The notes below the pieces were generated by a model. That model did not search any database and was not told the DNA's origin. It was given only the letters and a program-made list of their open reading frames with translations. From Argentina anserina (Eukaryota; Streptophyta; Magnoliopsida; Rosales; Rosaceae): a stretch of 64,000 nucleotides of DNA. Position numbers and translations under genes: made by a program. The DNA is taken from NCBI RefSeq assembly GCF_933775445.1, contig NC_065872.1, positions 20,026,001 through 20,090,000 of the forward strand. Reading direction: 5' to 3'. Position 1 is the first letter of the stretch, and the number at the start of each line of letters is the position of its first letter. Below are positions 11,181 through 22,609 of this stretch, in pieces.

Positions 11181-11347
11181 CTGGTAATCTATGTGCAGAA
11201 GACAACCCTAAGGCAGTAGTTGCTTGATACATCTGTGGATAAATGCATCACAATATAGTCCTATATCCTTAATACCTGTATGCAATGTGTCCCTAAAATA
11301 ATAAGCAATCCACCAACTACAGTTTTCATCTGTTCTGTTGTGTTATG
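11181..11347. other. Spacer after GRDP fragment
   Basis: AT-rich, probably remnant GRDP 3' untranslated sequence; no other signal seen. Confidence 0.35.
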
Positions 11348-12135
11348 CATTTTTTTTTGAAATGAAAATATTCATTAAGGGAACTAAGTCCTAGAAAAAG
11401 CCCGAAATACAACAAAGAAATAGGGAGATATCTCCTTACATCCAAACAGAATGAAGTAACAGATACTAACCCCAATTAGAAATACAGACAGAGTCTAGCC
11501 TCCATCGTCACTGATTTCAAACCTTAGCGGGCAAATCAGGTCATTGATTCGTAAAACAGAAACTAAGTAAGGTGGCGGCACTGAAATGGATCCACTATCC
11601 TGGAGGCAAGCGCGGCAGCTGCATGAGCAGCTCCATTGGCTTCTCTCGGAGCCCAGCTCCACATGCAATCATCAAATCTCTTGCATTTCTCCTTCATCTG
11701 GGTAATGAGAGGGTAAGTTCTCCAATTCTTAGAGAAACCCATCAGATCAGTAATCACACTTTTCGAATCTGACTCAACTTCAACTTTCTGAATGTTCAAG
11801 GTCAAGACCCCGATCAATTGCCGCAGCTTCAGCCCTATCCACCGAATCATACTCTGCCGGAAAAGATTCTCCACCAACCAAAGCTCCATCCATATCACGG
11901 ATAATAACCCCCAATCCAGAGATGGATGGGAGTTTCCAAGAAGCATCACAGTTCACCTTGTGATATCCCAACCGAGGAGGCTTCCAAATCTTTGGGGAAA
12001 TGGGCTTGGATTGATATGTATATATATGTATTCCAAATGCACAGAGTTGTCTATGTGTTGTTGGAATAAGTTTCTTTGTGAGCAAAGGATTGAATTGAAA
12101 ATTCAAAGATCGAAGAGCCTGTATCAATCTATGTT
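11348..12135 (-). mobile_element. 5'-truncated LINE, RNase H-like tail only
   Basis: Minus-strand frames give YHKVNCDASWKLPSISG, GLGVIIRDMDGALVG, AEAAAIDRGLDL, VEVESDSKSVITDLMG and MWSWAPREANGAAHAAA, the RNase H-like RVT_3 domain of plant LINEs. The catalytic-type acidic residues are kept (NCDAS, RAEAAA, ESDSK). There is a frameshift near 11790. The poly-A tail appears as T(9) at 11350-11358, followed by the same 3' UTR style as the LINE at 7528, so the two belong to related families. It sits just downstream of the GRDP fragment in the same orientation as the first LINE. Confidence 0.8.
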
Positions 12136-12639
12136 CGCACCTTGGATGACTTCCGGTGTTGTAAAAGTTTTTGGTATTGGTTTTTCGATTTTTGGTAATT
12201 GGGACTCATCGGAACAATCACGAACTAAAATAAAAGCGATCACTGTCCTCCTCATTGTAAAAATTCAATCGTCCCTCCGATGATTAAAACTCCGGAGGCG
12301 AGAATTGTTAGGTTGCAAGGTGTTGGTACTGTGTCTCATTAGATTATGGTAATGCGGAATATTCAAGATGAATAATCTGAAATTCACAGTTGACATTCTT
12401 CAGAAGTAGGTACATCCATATCATTGACAGTAAAATGACAAGATGATATGTGCGCCATGTTAAGAGGTTAGCATGTTTTACACTTTTACATATAAATAAT
12501 GAGTACATCAACTAGTTAGTCGAAACAACTAGGAAGGAAGCAAGAAATTACCAACAAAAAGGCTAGGCCAGAAACAAATGACAAGAAAATAAAACATTTA
12601 AATTTGGAATGGCATAGAGCAAACTTGATGCTATGTACG
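12136..12639. other. Unassigned AT-rich sequence
   Basis: No domain, repeat terminus or gene-like composition recognised. Confidence 0.4.
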
Positions 12640-13165
12640 AGTAGTTTTTTTTATGATGATTTTGTAAAGGATGATTTTGTCTCTAAATGCATAGATGATG
12701 GTTTTGCATTCCATAAGAATTGAATTGTAAGTTTCATTGATAATGTGGATTTTGTACGAACATGTGAGATTTAGATTGAATGTGATATGACTTACATGTT
12801 TGATTAGTTTAAGTCCATAACAACCTGTGAGTTTTCGAGCCTCTATATGCTTTCTTCTTGAGTGATAATATGAAATTTCGTGGTTGTTTTGTGAACCTCA
12901 TTATTCTATGCATATTCAATAATTATGTGCCATAGCTTTTAATGGACTCTAGAATTTACTAGAACTCATCTGTTGTGATTGTTGAAACTTTTAAGTCATA
13001 AAATGCTCTTATTTTGAAAAGGATTTATGGATCATTTCTAGGAATACCACCACTTGAGCCGAACAGCCATGTATCCCTATATGTGCCATGCTTGGAACCC
13101 CTTAGTTGAACCCTATTTGAGCCTACATTGAGCCTGTTCCTCATCACCTATATTATCTCCATGCT

Positions 13166-15357
13166 CAGGGGCGGATCCAGGATTGAAATGATGCAGGGGC
13201 TTCAATAACGGGGCTTATCTGACATTCTGAAATTAAGCATAATAACAATGAGATCACAACGACATAACAAGCTACTGTATGTAATTAGACATAGGCTATG
13301 AAGAGGCACATAACACATTTGATAGAGGAAATGTAATTAGACATAACAAGCTCAAGTTAGCAACGTAGCACATTTGTTCCATGGATGTTAATATGGATTG
13401 CATATGCTAATTAAGCAACGCAGTACAAAGAGTATTAACAAATAAGTATACCAAAGATAGCAATATGTAATAAAAACAAAGAAATGTTTTTTGGTGAATT
13501 AATAATATTTCATAAAAAGAGGGCCAGAAGAACCCAACCAGTCAACCACACAAAACTAGCTACCTAAGAGAGGCTGGTACGTTGAAACGTAGTTATACTT
13601 AAAATTAGCAGCAGTTACATATTGTTCAATCTGTAGCCTCTGGCCTTCAGATATTTCCAAAAACCCTAGTGTAACCTTGCTTGATGCTAATGGTTAAAAC
13701 AACAAAATTACGTACAAGGCTACTGCAGGTTTTGTGAATACAGACAGGAGTACTAAATATGGTTGGGTGAAAGCTACTGCAGGATCTACCGATTAGGCTG
13801 TGGAAGTCAGTACAAAGAGATCTTATGGTTGGGTGAAAGCTTTGCCTCAAGGCAGTTCTATGGGGAAATTGAACCCTTGCTGCCAGAAATCTCTTCATTG
13901 CTATCACTGTCCCACCCTAACATTGTTCACTGCCTTTGTGCGTTTACAGATGAGGAAAAGAAAGAGTGTTTCCTCATTATGGAGCTCATGAATAAAGACC
14001 TTGGCAGCTACATCAATGAGATTTATGGCCCGAGGAAGCGAATTCCATTCACTCTTCATGTTGCTATTGATGTTATGCTTCAAATTGCAAGAGGAATGGA
14101 ATATCTCCACTCAAAGAAAATTTACCACAGGAGAATTAAATCCTTGTAACATTTTGGTCAAAGGAAGAGGGTTATCCACAGAAGGTTTCTTGATTGCAAA
14201 GATTTCAGGTTTCGGTTTAACTTCTATTAAAAACTCCACACAGAAAAACCCTTCAAATCAGAATGGAATTCCACCTGTTATATGGTATTCTCCTAAAGTT
14301 CTGGAAGAGCAAGATTGCAAGAACACAGTGAAAGTAGTGAGAAAAAGTACACAGAAAAGTCTGATGTTTATAGTTTTGGGATGATTTGCTTTCAGCTTTT
14401 AACAGGGAAAGTGCCATTTGAGGATAGTCATCTTCAAGGGAAAGTGCCATCCAGTATTCTCTTATCGGTCAAGCATAAGATTAGTTTAAGAAGAAGATGA
14501 CCAAAGAAGCTATCCAGGCACTTATTCCTACCTCCACTTCCAACACACATTAACATACAAAGACCTCTTATTACTACAACAGAAATAAGCTTAGCTGCTC
14601 ACATCTCATCTCACTGGGAGAGAGGAAGAAGAACAGTCTAAGACAGTAAGACACAAAAAGAAACTTAACAAGAAATCACTTCAGAGTTCAGATCACTTCA
14701 TTATATTACTCAAAGGTCAACGCAGTCAAGCACTCAAGCAGATGTCAATCATCAACAACAGTACAAGACAACAACAAAGGAGTTCGCAGCTGATTGATTC
14801 TACTTGAATTTTCAGTCGGATGCTAGGTAATAAGGAATTAAGGATGTCAACTAATGCAAAACGCAAGACTTTGAACAGTCAATGAGATAATTGAATTCAA
14901 TGTAGCACAAATGCACAATCCATTTGATATAAATTACATCAATCAATCAAATTGAAAATCTGAAATCAGAGAAGTGAGAGAACCTTTTTGTGGTGAAATC
15001 GACAGAGCCCGAAGGTGAGGGTGGGAGGAGCGTGGACTGTGTGGACGTATGGCGGAAGGCGCGAAGGCGCGAAGGACTAGAGGCAGACGGAAGTCACAAA
15101 ACAGTGGGCGACTGGGCAGTGGGCGCTGAGCATCAGACCAGCAAGCAGCAGTCAGCAGAGGGTTTCGCGTGAGGAGAGAGACGAAGGACGAACGATTGGA
15201 ATGAATGGATCGAACGGTGGCTGCGAGAACTACTCCAAAATCCAAATATCTAATCTGTTTTTTTTTCTTGGGCTAGCTAATATATAATAAATTTTTGAAA
15301 CCCAAAATTTAAGCATGGGCTCCAGCCCAGTCAAGCCTTGGGCTGGATCCGCCCCTG
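13166..15357. mobile_element. Pack-type hAT element carrying a host kinase fragment
   Basis: The ends are a perfect 15-bp inverted repeat, CAGGGGCGGATCCAG (13166-13180 and 15343-15357). They are flanked by TCCATGCT (13158-13165) and TCCAAGCT (15358-15365), an 8-bp duplication with one mismatch, as expected for hAT. The 2192-bp interior has no transposase. It holds a protein-kinase segment (13763-14500) from a plant MLKL-like gene, a short LINE-like 3' tail near 13487-13540, and a GC-richer segment (14950-15240) of unknown origin. Capture of host gene sequence by a non-autonomous DNA transposon is the definition of a Pack-TYPE element. Confidence 0.85.
13763..14500 (+). pseudogene. Captured kinase-domain fragment of plant MLKL (DUF1221-kinase) family
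   Basis: The plus-strand frames give FYGEIEPLLPEISSLLSL, HPNIVHCLCAFTDEEKKE, FLIMELMNKDLGSYI, MLQIARGMEYLHSKKIYH, then in the next frame NPCNILVKGRG and AKISGFGLTSIK, and in a third frame YTEKSDVYSFGM and LLTGKVPFEDSHLQG. This order matches the C-terminal kinase-like domain of plant MLKL proteins (DUF1221 plus kinase), from the alphaC region to subdomain IX-X. The catalytic HRD is not kept (YHGEL-type in this family) and DFG reads SGFG. A 1-base insertion after IYH (near 14130), another frameshift near 14320 and loss of both the N-terminal helical domain and the kinase C-lobe end make it non-functional. No introns interrupt it, but one may have been lost at the frameshifts. Confidence 0.8.
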
Positions 15358-16278
15358 TCCAAGCTTAGTATAGTTACCTCTACCTTGTCCTATAGACTTG
15401 GCAGAACTATTTTTGAGAAGATGTTGTGATGATGTATGAAATAAGTGTGGGGTGGAAGACATGAGAAGAAAAAAATTGAATAAGCTTTTAAGCAAATGTC
15501 AAAACAAAATGAATGAAAAAGAAAAAAAATGATGAGATCGGCAATACAAGAAAAGAAAAGAAAATATGTTGTCTTCCATTTGTGATTTGGAGTTGAGTTG
15601 TAATTGAATGTCTAAAATTTTTTATTTGACCTTTGTACATGTTCATTTTGTGGTTAGAATGATTATTGGGCCCAACTTGTTATATTTGGCCCTTGATGGT
15701 GTGTGGTGTCGTAAGGATGGTGGTTACTCTGCTAAGTCTATAAGATTACATTTGTGATTCCTTGATATTTCATGTCTTTAGCTAAGCCTGAACATTCACC
15801 TTATCTAATGATCTTAATAATTCTTAAAATGAGCAAATCTTGGTTTGTGGAGATGATCACAAGAGTTGAGCATATGTTTTAGTTCATTTGTGCACTTAGT
15901 TGTTAAATGAGGTTTTTCTTTTGTTATTCACAAAATGCTTTCATTTGTTGAAATATGCAAGCTATTTGATGAGTTATTATCCTTTCTCTTGAATATACTT
16001 GTGTGTGAATCATAACCATGAATCTGAGTGAAAAGAAGAGAGTATGCCTTGTGAGTAGGATTGGATTGACTAAACATGTTTAAATGTCTATTGTCTCGTA
16101 TCTGACTTATTCATACTATGAAGCGTGTTTATGAAACTTGAAATTTATGTGCTTACATTCAAATGCTTAAACTTGAAAGCTATGTGTTTTGAGATTCTGA
16201 GGCAATCATTTAGGGACATTAGTGTCTAGTATAGTTTTGTTTTGCTAAGGGACTAGCAAAAGCCAAGTGTGAGGTAGT

Positions 16279-18290
16279 TGATAGGAGCACTTTGTGCTAC
16301 GTTCTTAATATGTTTTACCTCCATTTGTACTTTGCTTAGCCCTTATTGTTGTAAGATCGAGTCATTGAGTCATAACAGGAGTCTTGGACAATATTGGATG
16401 TGTCTTTGTGCTTAAATGAGTTAAAAATGAAGAATTGGTATAGAGTCCTAGTTTGAGTAGGAATCCTTATAGGACTAGGAAACCTAGTTGGATTAGAAGT
16501 CTTCATCTTTCTACAATTTAGTCGCATTGTCGATATCTTGAGAGTCCTGTTTGCACTAGGAATCCTTGTTAGACTAGGAAACGTACCATTTGAGAGAGTC
16601 CTACTTGAACTGAAACGCTTTTTACGAAACTTTCATAAATGAACTTTCTTGTTCTAGTAGCTAACTTGTTCTGGTAAGTTTCCTTTTTGCAAATTAGAAA
16701 CTTTCCTAATCTAGTTGAGCTCATCTATACATGTGTCTTTTTAAGGCAATTATTGTATAGATTAAGACATAATTTTCGAATTAATTATCTCTTACTTATT
16801 GATTTTCTTTTCTTATTTTCATGTTAGGATTTAAAAAATAATTCAAGGAAATTAAATGAGGATTCAGCCGTGCAAGATGGGAGATGAAGATAAGGCACAA
16901 ATTGGAGAAGAAATAGGAGTCCATGCCGTGCTAAACTCTTGAGAAATTGTAGGGAGGAGCCGTGTTATCCATTCAACCTTGGAGAAAGAGTCCTTTGTCG
17001 AGCCACCTATTCATAAATAAAAGGAGATTTGTGAGGAGATAATTCAAAGAAATAAAGATGTTATCAGGCCATGTACAAAGGGATTATTCACGGCAACAAG
17101 GAGAGAAAAGCAAGGGAGTTTCAGCCATGTACAAACACTTGAACAAACCGTGTATTCCATTCCATAGAGGATAAGGAGCCGTGCCATTCAGCCAAAAGAT
17201 AAGGGAGATGCCGTGATACACTTAGAGGAAAACAAGGAGATAAAGGCTGAATAATCTAAGGAGCTATGTGAGCCATTCGATCCATGTGAGCCTTGAAGAT
17301 CTCAGCCGTGCATCCTTGATGATCCAGCCCATATGCCAAGCTGCTCTCCTCTCCTCCTTCCTCTATATATAGCACGACATTCCTTCACAATTGGCATCAC
17401 CATTCTCTCACAAAGCTAGGCCGAACCTCTGCCAAAATACATCCAGAAAATTCAAGCCACAACCTTCATCCATCACCACCATAGCCGTAATCATCTTCTT
17501 GCCTCTCCATAATCGAAATCATCCTTACTTCATCCTTCAAGGTTTCTAATGTGTGATTCATCCATGGCTTGTAATCTTTCTTTTGGTTTTCTGAAATTTT
17601 CGATTTCATTGTATGAACTAATGGATGTTATTTTCGGTTTCATATATGAAGAACATATTTTCAGACTTATTTGGTTTTATGTCTTGATTGTATGAACTCT
17701 TGAATATGTGTGTATGCCTTGTGTTATGAATTAGGGCAGTAGGGTTTCCGATTTCGTTTTAGGTTTTATTTCAATTGATTCCTTGAATTTGTACATCTAA
17801 ATCAATACTTGAGGAAACCAAGGTCATGGTTCTCCTAAGGTTGCGATTTCATTCACCAAAGATGAGTATGCGCTTCGTGTTTCAATTATTGGTATTTGTA
17901 TAGGGTTGTGATAGTTCTAGGAATTTGCATGCTTAATCAAGATGAGTGACACCATGCTTGCTTACATGTCTCCAATTCGACTTAATGTGCTTATGTGCTT
18001 CTTTGTGTTTAACTAGTACACTTCGTTATGTTGAACTCTTTTTTGTATATGTTTAGGATTGAACGCTTCATTGATTCTAAATAATTAAGAAGTCTTAATA
18101 ATTAAATGAACCGCTTCGGGCTCTAATTAGAATTTGAATTGAAATGGACTAAGAAATAATCGAAAATTGTTGTTGCCTATTGGTTGTTCTATGCGTGTCA
18201 TACATGTTTCTTGAGTAGAATTCATGTTTTAGTTATGTGATGAGTGGTAGATCAATTGTATATAAGTAATTTAGGATTTATTTTAAGTAG
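16279..18290 (+). mobile_element. 3' LTR (truncated) of the Athila/Tat-like element, family TGATAGGAGCAC
   Basis: It starts TGATAGGAGCAC immediately after the purine-rich tract. It aligns along its length with the LTR at 33030-35236: the same first 40 bases with scattered changes, a similar promoter-like AT-rich core, and a common ...AGTTTAGG(A/T)TTTATT stretch near 18265-18290. The match stops near 18290, where the other copy continues another 170 bp to its GATCA end, so this copy lacks its 3' terminus. TATATATAGC at about 17365 is a candidate promoter TATA box at a comparable place to TATATATAGC near 34180 in the second copy. Confidence 0.65.
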
Positions 18291-18429
18291 TAGTTTTGGA
18301 AACCAAATCAAATCCCCCAATAACATGATAAGTTTTGAATACCATTTGATTCCCCGGACTGAACAATCCATACTTATTCTATACAAACGATGATGTTTTT
18401 CAGGGTATTTTACAGACGTTCTAACCAAT

Positions 18430-18860
18430 GATCTATCAAGTATCAACAAACTGTTTAGTTTTCTCTGATTCAGTACAATCTGAAACGCCACTTGAGCTTG
18501 AACCAGAACAAAGAATGATATTATTCACATCCGAAGGGTTTGAATCTTCAATCATATATACGGGATGGTCGTAGTTTTGCACGTCAGTCTTCCTTTTCTC
18601 TACTGATTCGATCCCTTCCCTTATTTCTTTCTCTAACTCATTCAACTCTCTCAAACTGATGCCATCCAACTCTATACGCGTCAAGCTCGAGCAGTCCAAG
18701 TTTAGGGCTCTAATGTCTCCTGCAGTAGCCTTATTGCACTCGAATTATCCGACGATGAACTAGGAGCCTCATGCTGGCTCTTGTTTTCCAAAGACTATTC
18801 CGGAGCCTGCGGCACCTTCCTTCAATTTCATGTACCTTGAAAGAATGTGCTCCATCGATA
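18430..18860 (-). pseudogene. MADS-box (MIKC-type) K-domain-like remnant
   Basis: On the minus strand, from about 18860 downward, frames give SMEHILSRYMKLKEG, then stops, then IRALNLDCSSLTRIELDG, SLRELNELEKEIREG, IESVEKRKT, and a Ser/Glu-rich tail ending FVDT at 18436. A 'S-M-x-x-I-L-x-R-Y' block followed by 'L-D-G-x-S-L-x-E-L-x-x-L-E-x-x-I-x-x-G-x-x-x-V-x-x-R-K' is the spacing of the intervening and K domains of MIKC MADS-box transcription factors. The DNA-binding MADS domain is absent and at least two stops occur between the blocks. I am moderately sure of the family; a coiled-coil protein of another type would be the alternative. It lies just downstream of the receptor kinase, same strand. 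Confidence 0.4.
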
Positions 18861-19395
18861 AAACTATGACTGCAATCTATGCAGATTTAAAGTTTGCCTG
18901 GTAGATTTAAGAGAGAGCTATCTGGCAATATCGGGCAAAACTTAACATCCACTGTTGATTCAAACTTTGCCAGGCAGATTTTGAGGAATTAGCGAAACAG
19001 CTATCATGTGCATCTAATATATGTCAATAGCAGAACCAGGCGCATCCGAATGCTTGCAATGGAGCATCATATGAGGAAACAAGTGTAATGGCTTTAGCCT
19101 ATAGGATTGTTAGAGGAACCTGACATTTCATAGTGCATTGGTATCTCACATGAAGCTGTAAAACTAGTTGCCATTATTCCCCTCCAAATATAGAATAAAT
19201 AGAAGTACATCATAAACAATAAAATACGGGAGGATCAAAGAAGATTACAAGACCAAAATAAGTACGAAGGTGAATGCAAAAAAAAAGGATGCCTGTAATT
19301 TTGTTTGGGATAACCCCAAGAATGAACAAATGAGTAATCATGACTGAGCTTGACTTTACCAGTGAGGAATACTGCAGAGAAACTCCGTAATCCAC

Positions 19396-22294
19396 CTAAT
19401 TATCATCTAATCCATTCTTCAAGCTAGCATTATAAAGCTCCTCGATTTGGCTAGTCACTTCAGCCATTGAAGGCCGCTTATCAGGGTACTCAACAGTACA
19501 CTCAAGTGCAATCTGTAAAAGCTGAACCATTTCCTCCTCAACATTCTGGTACCTGAGAAGCTCAAGGTCAAACACTTCCACAGTCCACTCCTCTTTAACA
19601 ACAGAGTGAACCCATCTTGGAAGGTCTACTCCTTCCTCAGTCAAGAGGGCTTGGGTTGGAGGCTTCCCTGTTAGCATCTCCAATAGCAATACACCAAAGC
19701 TGTAAACATCTGCCTTTTGGGTTACTTTATTAGTATCTGTCACTTCTGGGGCACGATAACCGGATATACGGTTGGGAGTAGAGGTTGGGCTTGCAAAATG
19801 AGCCAGGCAACAGTCAGAGACACAAGCTTCATAAGATGATGTGAGAAGAATGTTTGAAGATTTGATGTTTCCATGGGAGATTGTGGGACCATGAGAGTGT
19901 AAGTATGTAATTGCACGAGCAACACCAACAGCAATGCCAGACCTAGTTTCCCAATTCAATGGAGTCCTTCCAGAGCCTCTGGTCCCTGTTGCAAAAAAGT
20001 GAAGCGATTAAGTGATAGAAGTAATCTTCAGCATCATTGCTGTCATAGGGGTCTTTCATTATATACCGAAGAACCCTGAACTTCTACCCTACCTTTTCCT
20101 TTATTATCCTTTGCAATGCTAGAACTGGAAACTATCTAAATAAGTGAACAATTAGTAATGCTCTGTAACCATGTTGCAATCATATGTATTTATTGTAATA
20201 CAACATATCATAATTTGCTAATGAGAAGCAAATGTTATCTAAAATTAAAATATTACAGAAAACAGGGAGAGTACTTAAATGTAAAAATAAAGGTTCCACA
20301 CTTCCAGTAGTTCAAGTTAACTGGTAAAATTTTCCTATCAGCAATTTCATACCAACAATCCTCCAAAGAAGAATTCACCATAGCGTAATTACAAGTATTA
20401 TAAATAGTGTAATAAGTCGAATAAAATAAACACACACACAGCACCATGGTTTACATTTATTTTACAGGAAGCATTGCTGGGATGTGGGAGTAACAACTGT
20501 ATTTTGTCACAATGAATGGTAATTACTGCCAACTCAAAACAACACTTACGGACAAATATGTAGCTTAATACTTTCCTAAGACACCCTGAATTATGCTTCT
20601 GCAATGTATAAGAAACACAGATTCATTTTAAAAAACAAAAAATGCTATGACGGCTTCCAACACTACTGTTTAACAAAACACAAATTCATTTTACATATTC
20701 AGTACATAGCCACTTCAAATAGAACTGTCTAATGCTTATTATTCTTTCTAAAAAACAACTTAGACTTATTACTAAATCCAAGTCCTTCAGTTCTTTTTAA
20801 ACAGGGCAGTCAATGTCGGCAAGATTCAGTTTGTTTACAGGTTTTGAATCTGCAGATGCAGACTGGGGTAATGAAAAATGGCAGTTTTGACCATAACTAT
20901 ATAACCTACATTTGAATTATAGGATCCATATACCATATGGACAACAGCCAAATCATCAGAATAAGTAAAGCTGCTACAAGTAACAGAGCAACAAAATCTT
21001 AATGAAGCGTAGCAAAACCAAAAAAGAAATGCTCACCATGTAAAAGAGCAGACAAGCTTCCCATAGGCATGTAATCATGAACCAGAAGCTTCTCATCTCT
21101 GCTATAATAGTAAGCCCTGAGTGGCACCAAGTTCACATGCTCCATGTGCCCAATCTCATCCATCTTCTCCTTAAATTCCTTCTCCGATACATTCACTTCC
21201 TTCAACCTCTTCACTGCCATGGACACCCCCATTTCCAAAGCCGCCTTATAAGCCGTCCCGAAAGTCCCCTTCCCAAGTACCTCAGCCGACGCCCTCAGCA
21301 AATCCTCCAAATCAAACACCTTCACCACATTCCCGAAAAACACCAAGTTCTTGCCATTCGCATTCCCCTTTTGTGCAGTGGAGTACACACCACTCAAACT
21401 CTCCGCCTCCAATGATCTCTTTGGGACAGCACCAGCCTCAACATTCCGCGGCGCACCACCCTGTTCCCCTTTTTTCTTTCTCCCACACAAGAAGTACAAA
21501 ACCACAACAATAAGACAGAATCCAACCAAGCAACCTATCACAATACCCGCAATTGCTCCACCCGAAAGCTTCTTTTTACTACCACTCCCACTCCCACTCT
21601 CAGTCCCATTACAATCCGTCAACGGCTTCCCACACAGCTGCAAGTTCCCTACAAATATCTCCGCCGGCCAACCCGAAAGCTTACCGGGTACCGAACCCTT
21701 CAGCCTGTTATAAGACACGTTGAACTGTCCCAGAGCCGGCAAATCCAACTCTGGGATTGAACCATTAAGCTGATTCTCCTCCAAATGCAGGGACACTAAA
21801 TTACTCAACTTATTAAACCCCGGAGAAATCTCACCCGAAAATTTATTCTGAGAGAGATCCAACCTCTGCAGGCTCTTCAAACCGAACATAAACTCAGGAA
21901 TGGGGCCCTCAAACCTGTTACCTTGCAAGTAGAGACCGACAAGATTGACGAGGTTGCCAAAGTCGGGGGGAAGTTCGCCGAAAAGCGCGTTTTCGCGGAG
22001 AGACAGGGCTTGGAGTTGTGTCAGGTTTCCGAGACCCAGAGGCAGAGGGCCATTGAGTCCCCAACCGGGGACTCGTAACTCAGTGACTCGGTCCGACAGG
22101 CATTTAACGCCAGACCAGGAACAGGGGTTGGTCTCCGTCACGTTCCACAGCGTCGAGCGGCCTCCCACGGCAGCTCTGAAGGCCAGCAGGGCCTCTCTGT
22201 CGGAAGCCAGATCGTCGCCGGCGGTGAAGCCGAGAAAAAAAGCACACAACAAAACCAGAAAAAGAGGCGTCAAGGCCAGGTTCGGAGGCTTCAT
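19396..22294 (-). CDS. RKL1/RLK902-like: LRR receptor-like kinase, subfamily III, probably catalytically inactive
   Basis: Two exons: 22294-21037 and 19985-19396, with a GT-AG intron of 1051 bp splitting a Gly codon; 615 residues, against about 650 in Arabidopsis RKL1/RLK902. I chose the Met at 22294 because it opens a classic signal peptide (residues 1-26, [16 protein letters not shown]...); an in-frame Met 24 codons upstream would bury it. Order: LRR N-cap with [16 protein letters not shown] (50-64), about five LRRs (70-210), Ser/Gly-rich juxtamembrane, a transmembrane helix (about 248-270), basic stop-transfer, then a kinase-like domain from 327. The Gly loop [10 protein letters not shown] (341-350) and Lys362 remain, but HRD is HGN (457-459) and DFG is D477-C-C. 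HGN is usual for this subfamily; DCC is not. It should act at the plasma membrane as a pseudokinase co-receptor. No stop or frameshift was seen. Confidence 0.92.
19986..21036 (-). other. Intron of the receptor-like kinase
   Basis: Donor ...TTACATG|GTGAGC at 21036 and acceptor TTTTTGCAACAG at 19986 on the minus strand. The intron position, just after the 'LLHG' of kinase subdomain V, is the one conserved in LRR-III kinases. The interior is AT-rich with no repeat boundary that I recognise. Confidence 0.85.
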
Positions 22295-22500
22295 TGTTCT
22301 TCTCCCTGGAGGTGAAACGATCGGGAAACGGAGAAGTGGGTATTGAAAGGGGGAGGAAGGGGTCAACTGGGTTGGCGTTTGAATTTGAAATTAGGGTGAG
22401 TGTGGTTGAGAGGAAGAAGGAGAGCAAGAAGAAGAATAATAAGAAGAAGAAGGAGGAGTTGAAAGAGGAGGACTGAGGCAGTTGCGTTGTATTAAAGGCC
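22295..22500 (-). promoter_or_regulatory. 5' leader of the receptor-like kinase
   Basis: The minus strand upstream of the start is dominated by CTT/CTCC repeats (about 22390-22475), a common plant 5' UTR composition. No upstream ATG in a favourable context competes other than the in-frame one at 22366. Transcription start is probably near 22490, but no experimental mark exists in the sequence. Confidence 0.45.
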
Positions 22501-22543
22501 CGCAAATGCAGAGATGGAAAGTTTCTTGCGTGGGCAACCCCGC

Positions 22544-22549
22544 CACGTG
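22544..22549 (-). promoter_or_regulatory. G-box (CACGTG) upstream of the receptor-like kinase
   Basis: The palindrome CACGTG in the context GCCACGTGGC lies about 250 bp upstream of the chosen start codon. G-boxes bind bZIP and bHLH factors. A TTAAATAA on the minus strand near 22605 and TTTAATAC near 22490 are weak TATA-like candidates. The functional link is inferred from position only. Confidence 0.4.
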
Positions 22550-22609
22550 GCAGTGGGGCTGCCAATAAGGGGATTAGTATAGGGGTGTTTTGGGTATGAT
22601 GGTTATTTA

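Larger units (their letters stand above)
12640..16278 (+). mobile_element. 3' internal (untranslated) region of an Athila/Tat-like Ty3/gypsy element
   Basis: Low-complexity AT/GT-rich sequence without ORFs, ending in GGGACTAGCAAAAGCCAAG and TGTGAGGTAGT directly before an LTR that starts at 16279. The 'GGGACTAGCAAAA...AAGTGTGAGG' ending is typical of the polypurine region before the 3' LTR of Athila/Tat relatives. It is interrupted at 13166-15357 by a hAT element. No gag or pol sequence is present in the window, so this is a truncated 3' end. The left edge is a guess. Confidence 0.5.

Noticed and set aside
22104..22565. 153-residue minus-strand ORF overlapping the receptor kinase start
   Set aside because: Another frame of the same leader and first exon; the kinase frame explains the sequence.
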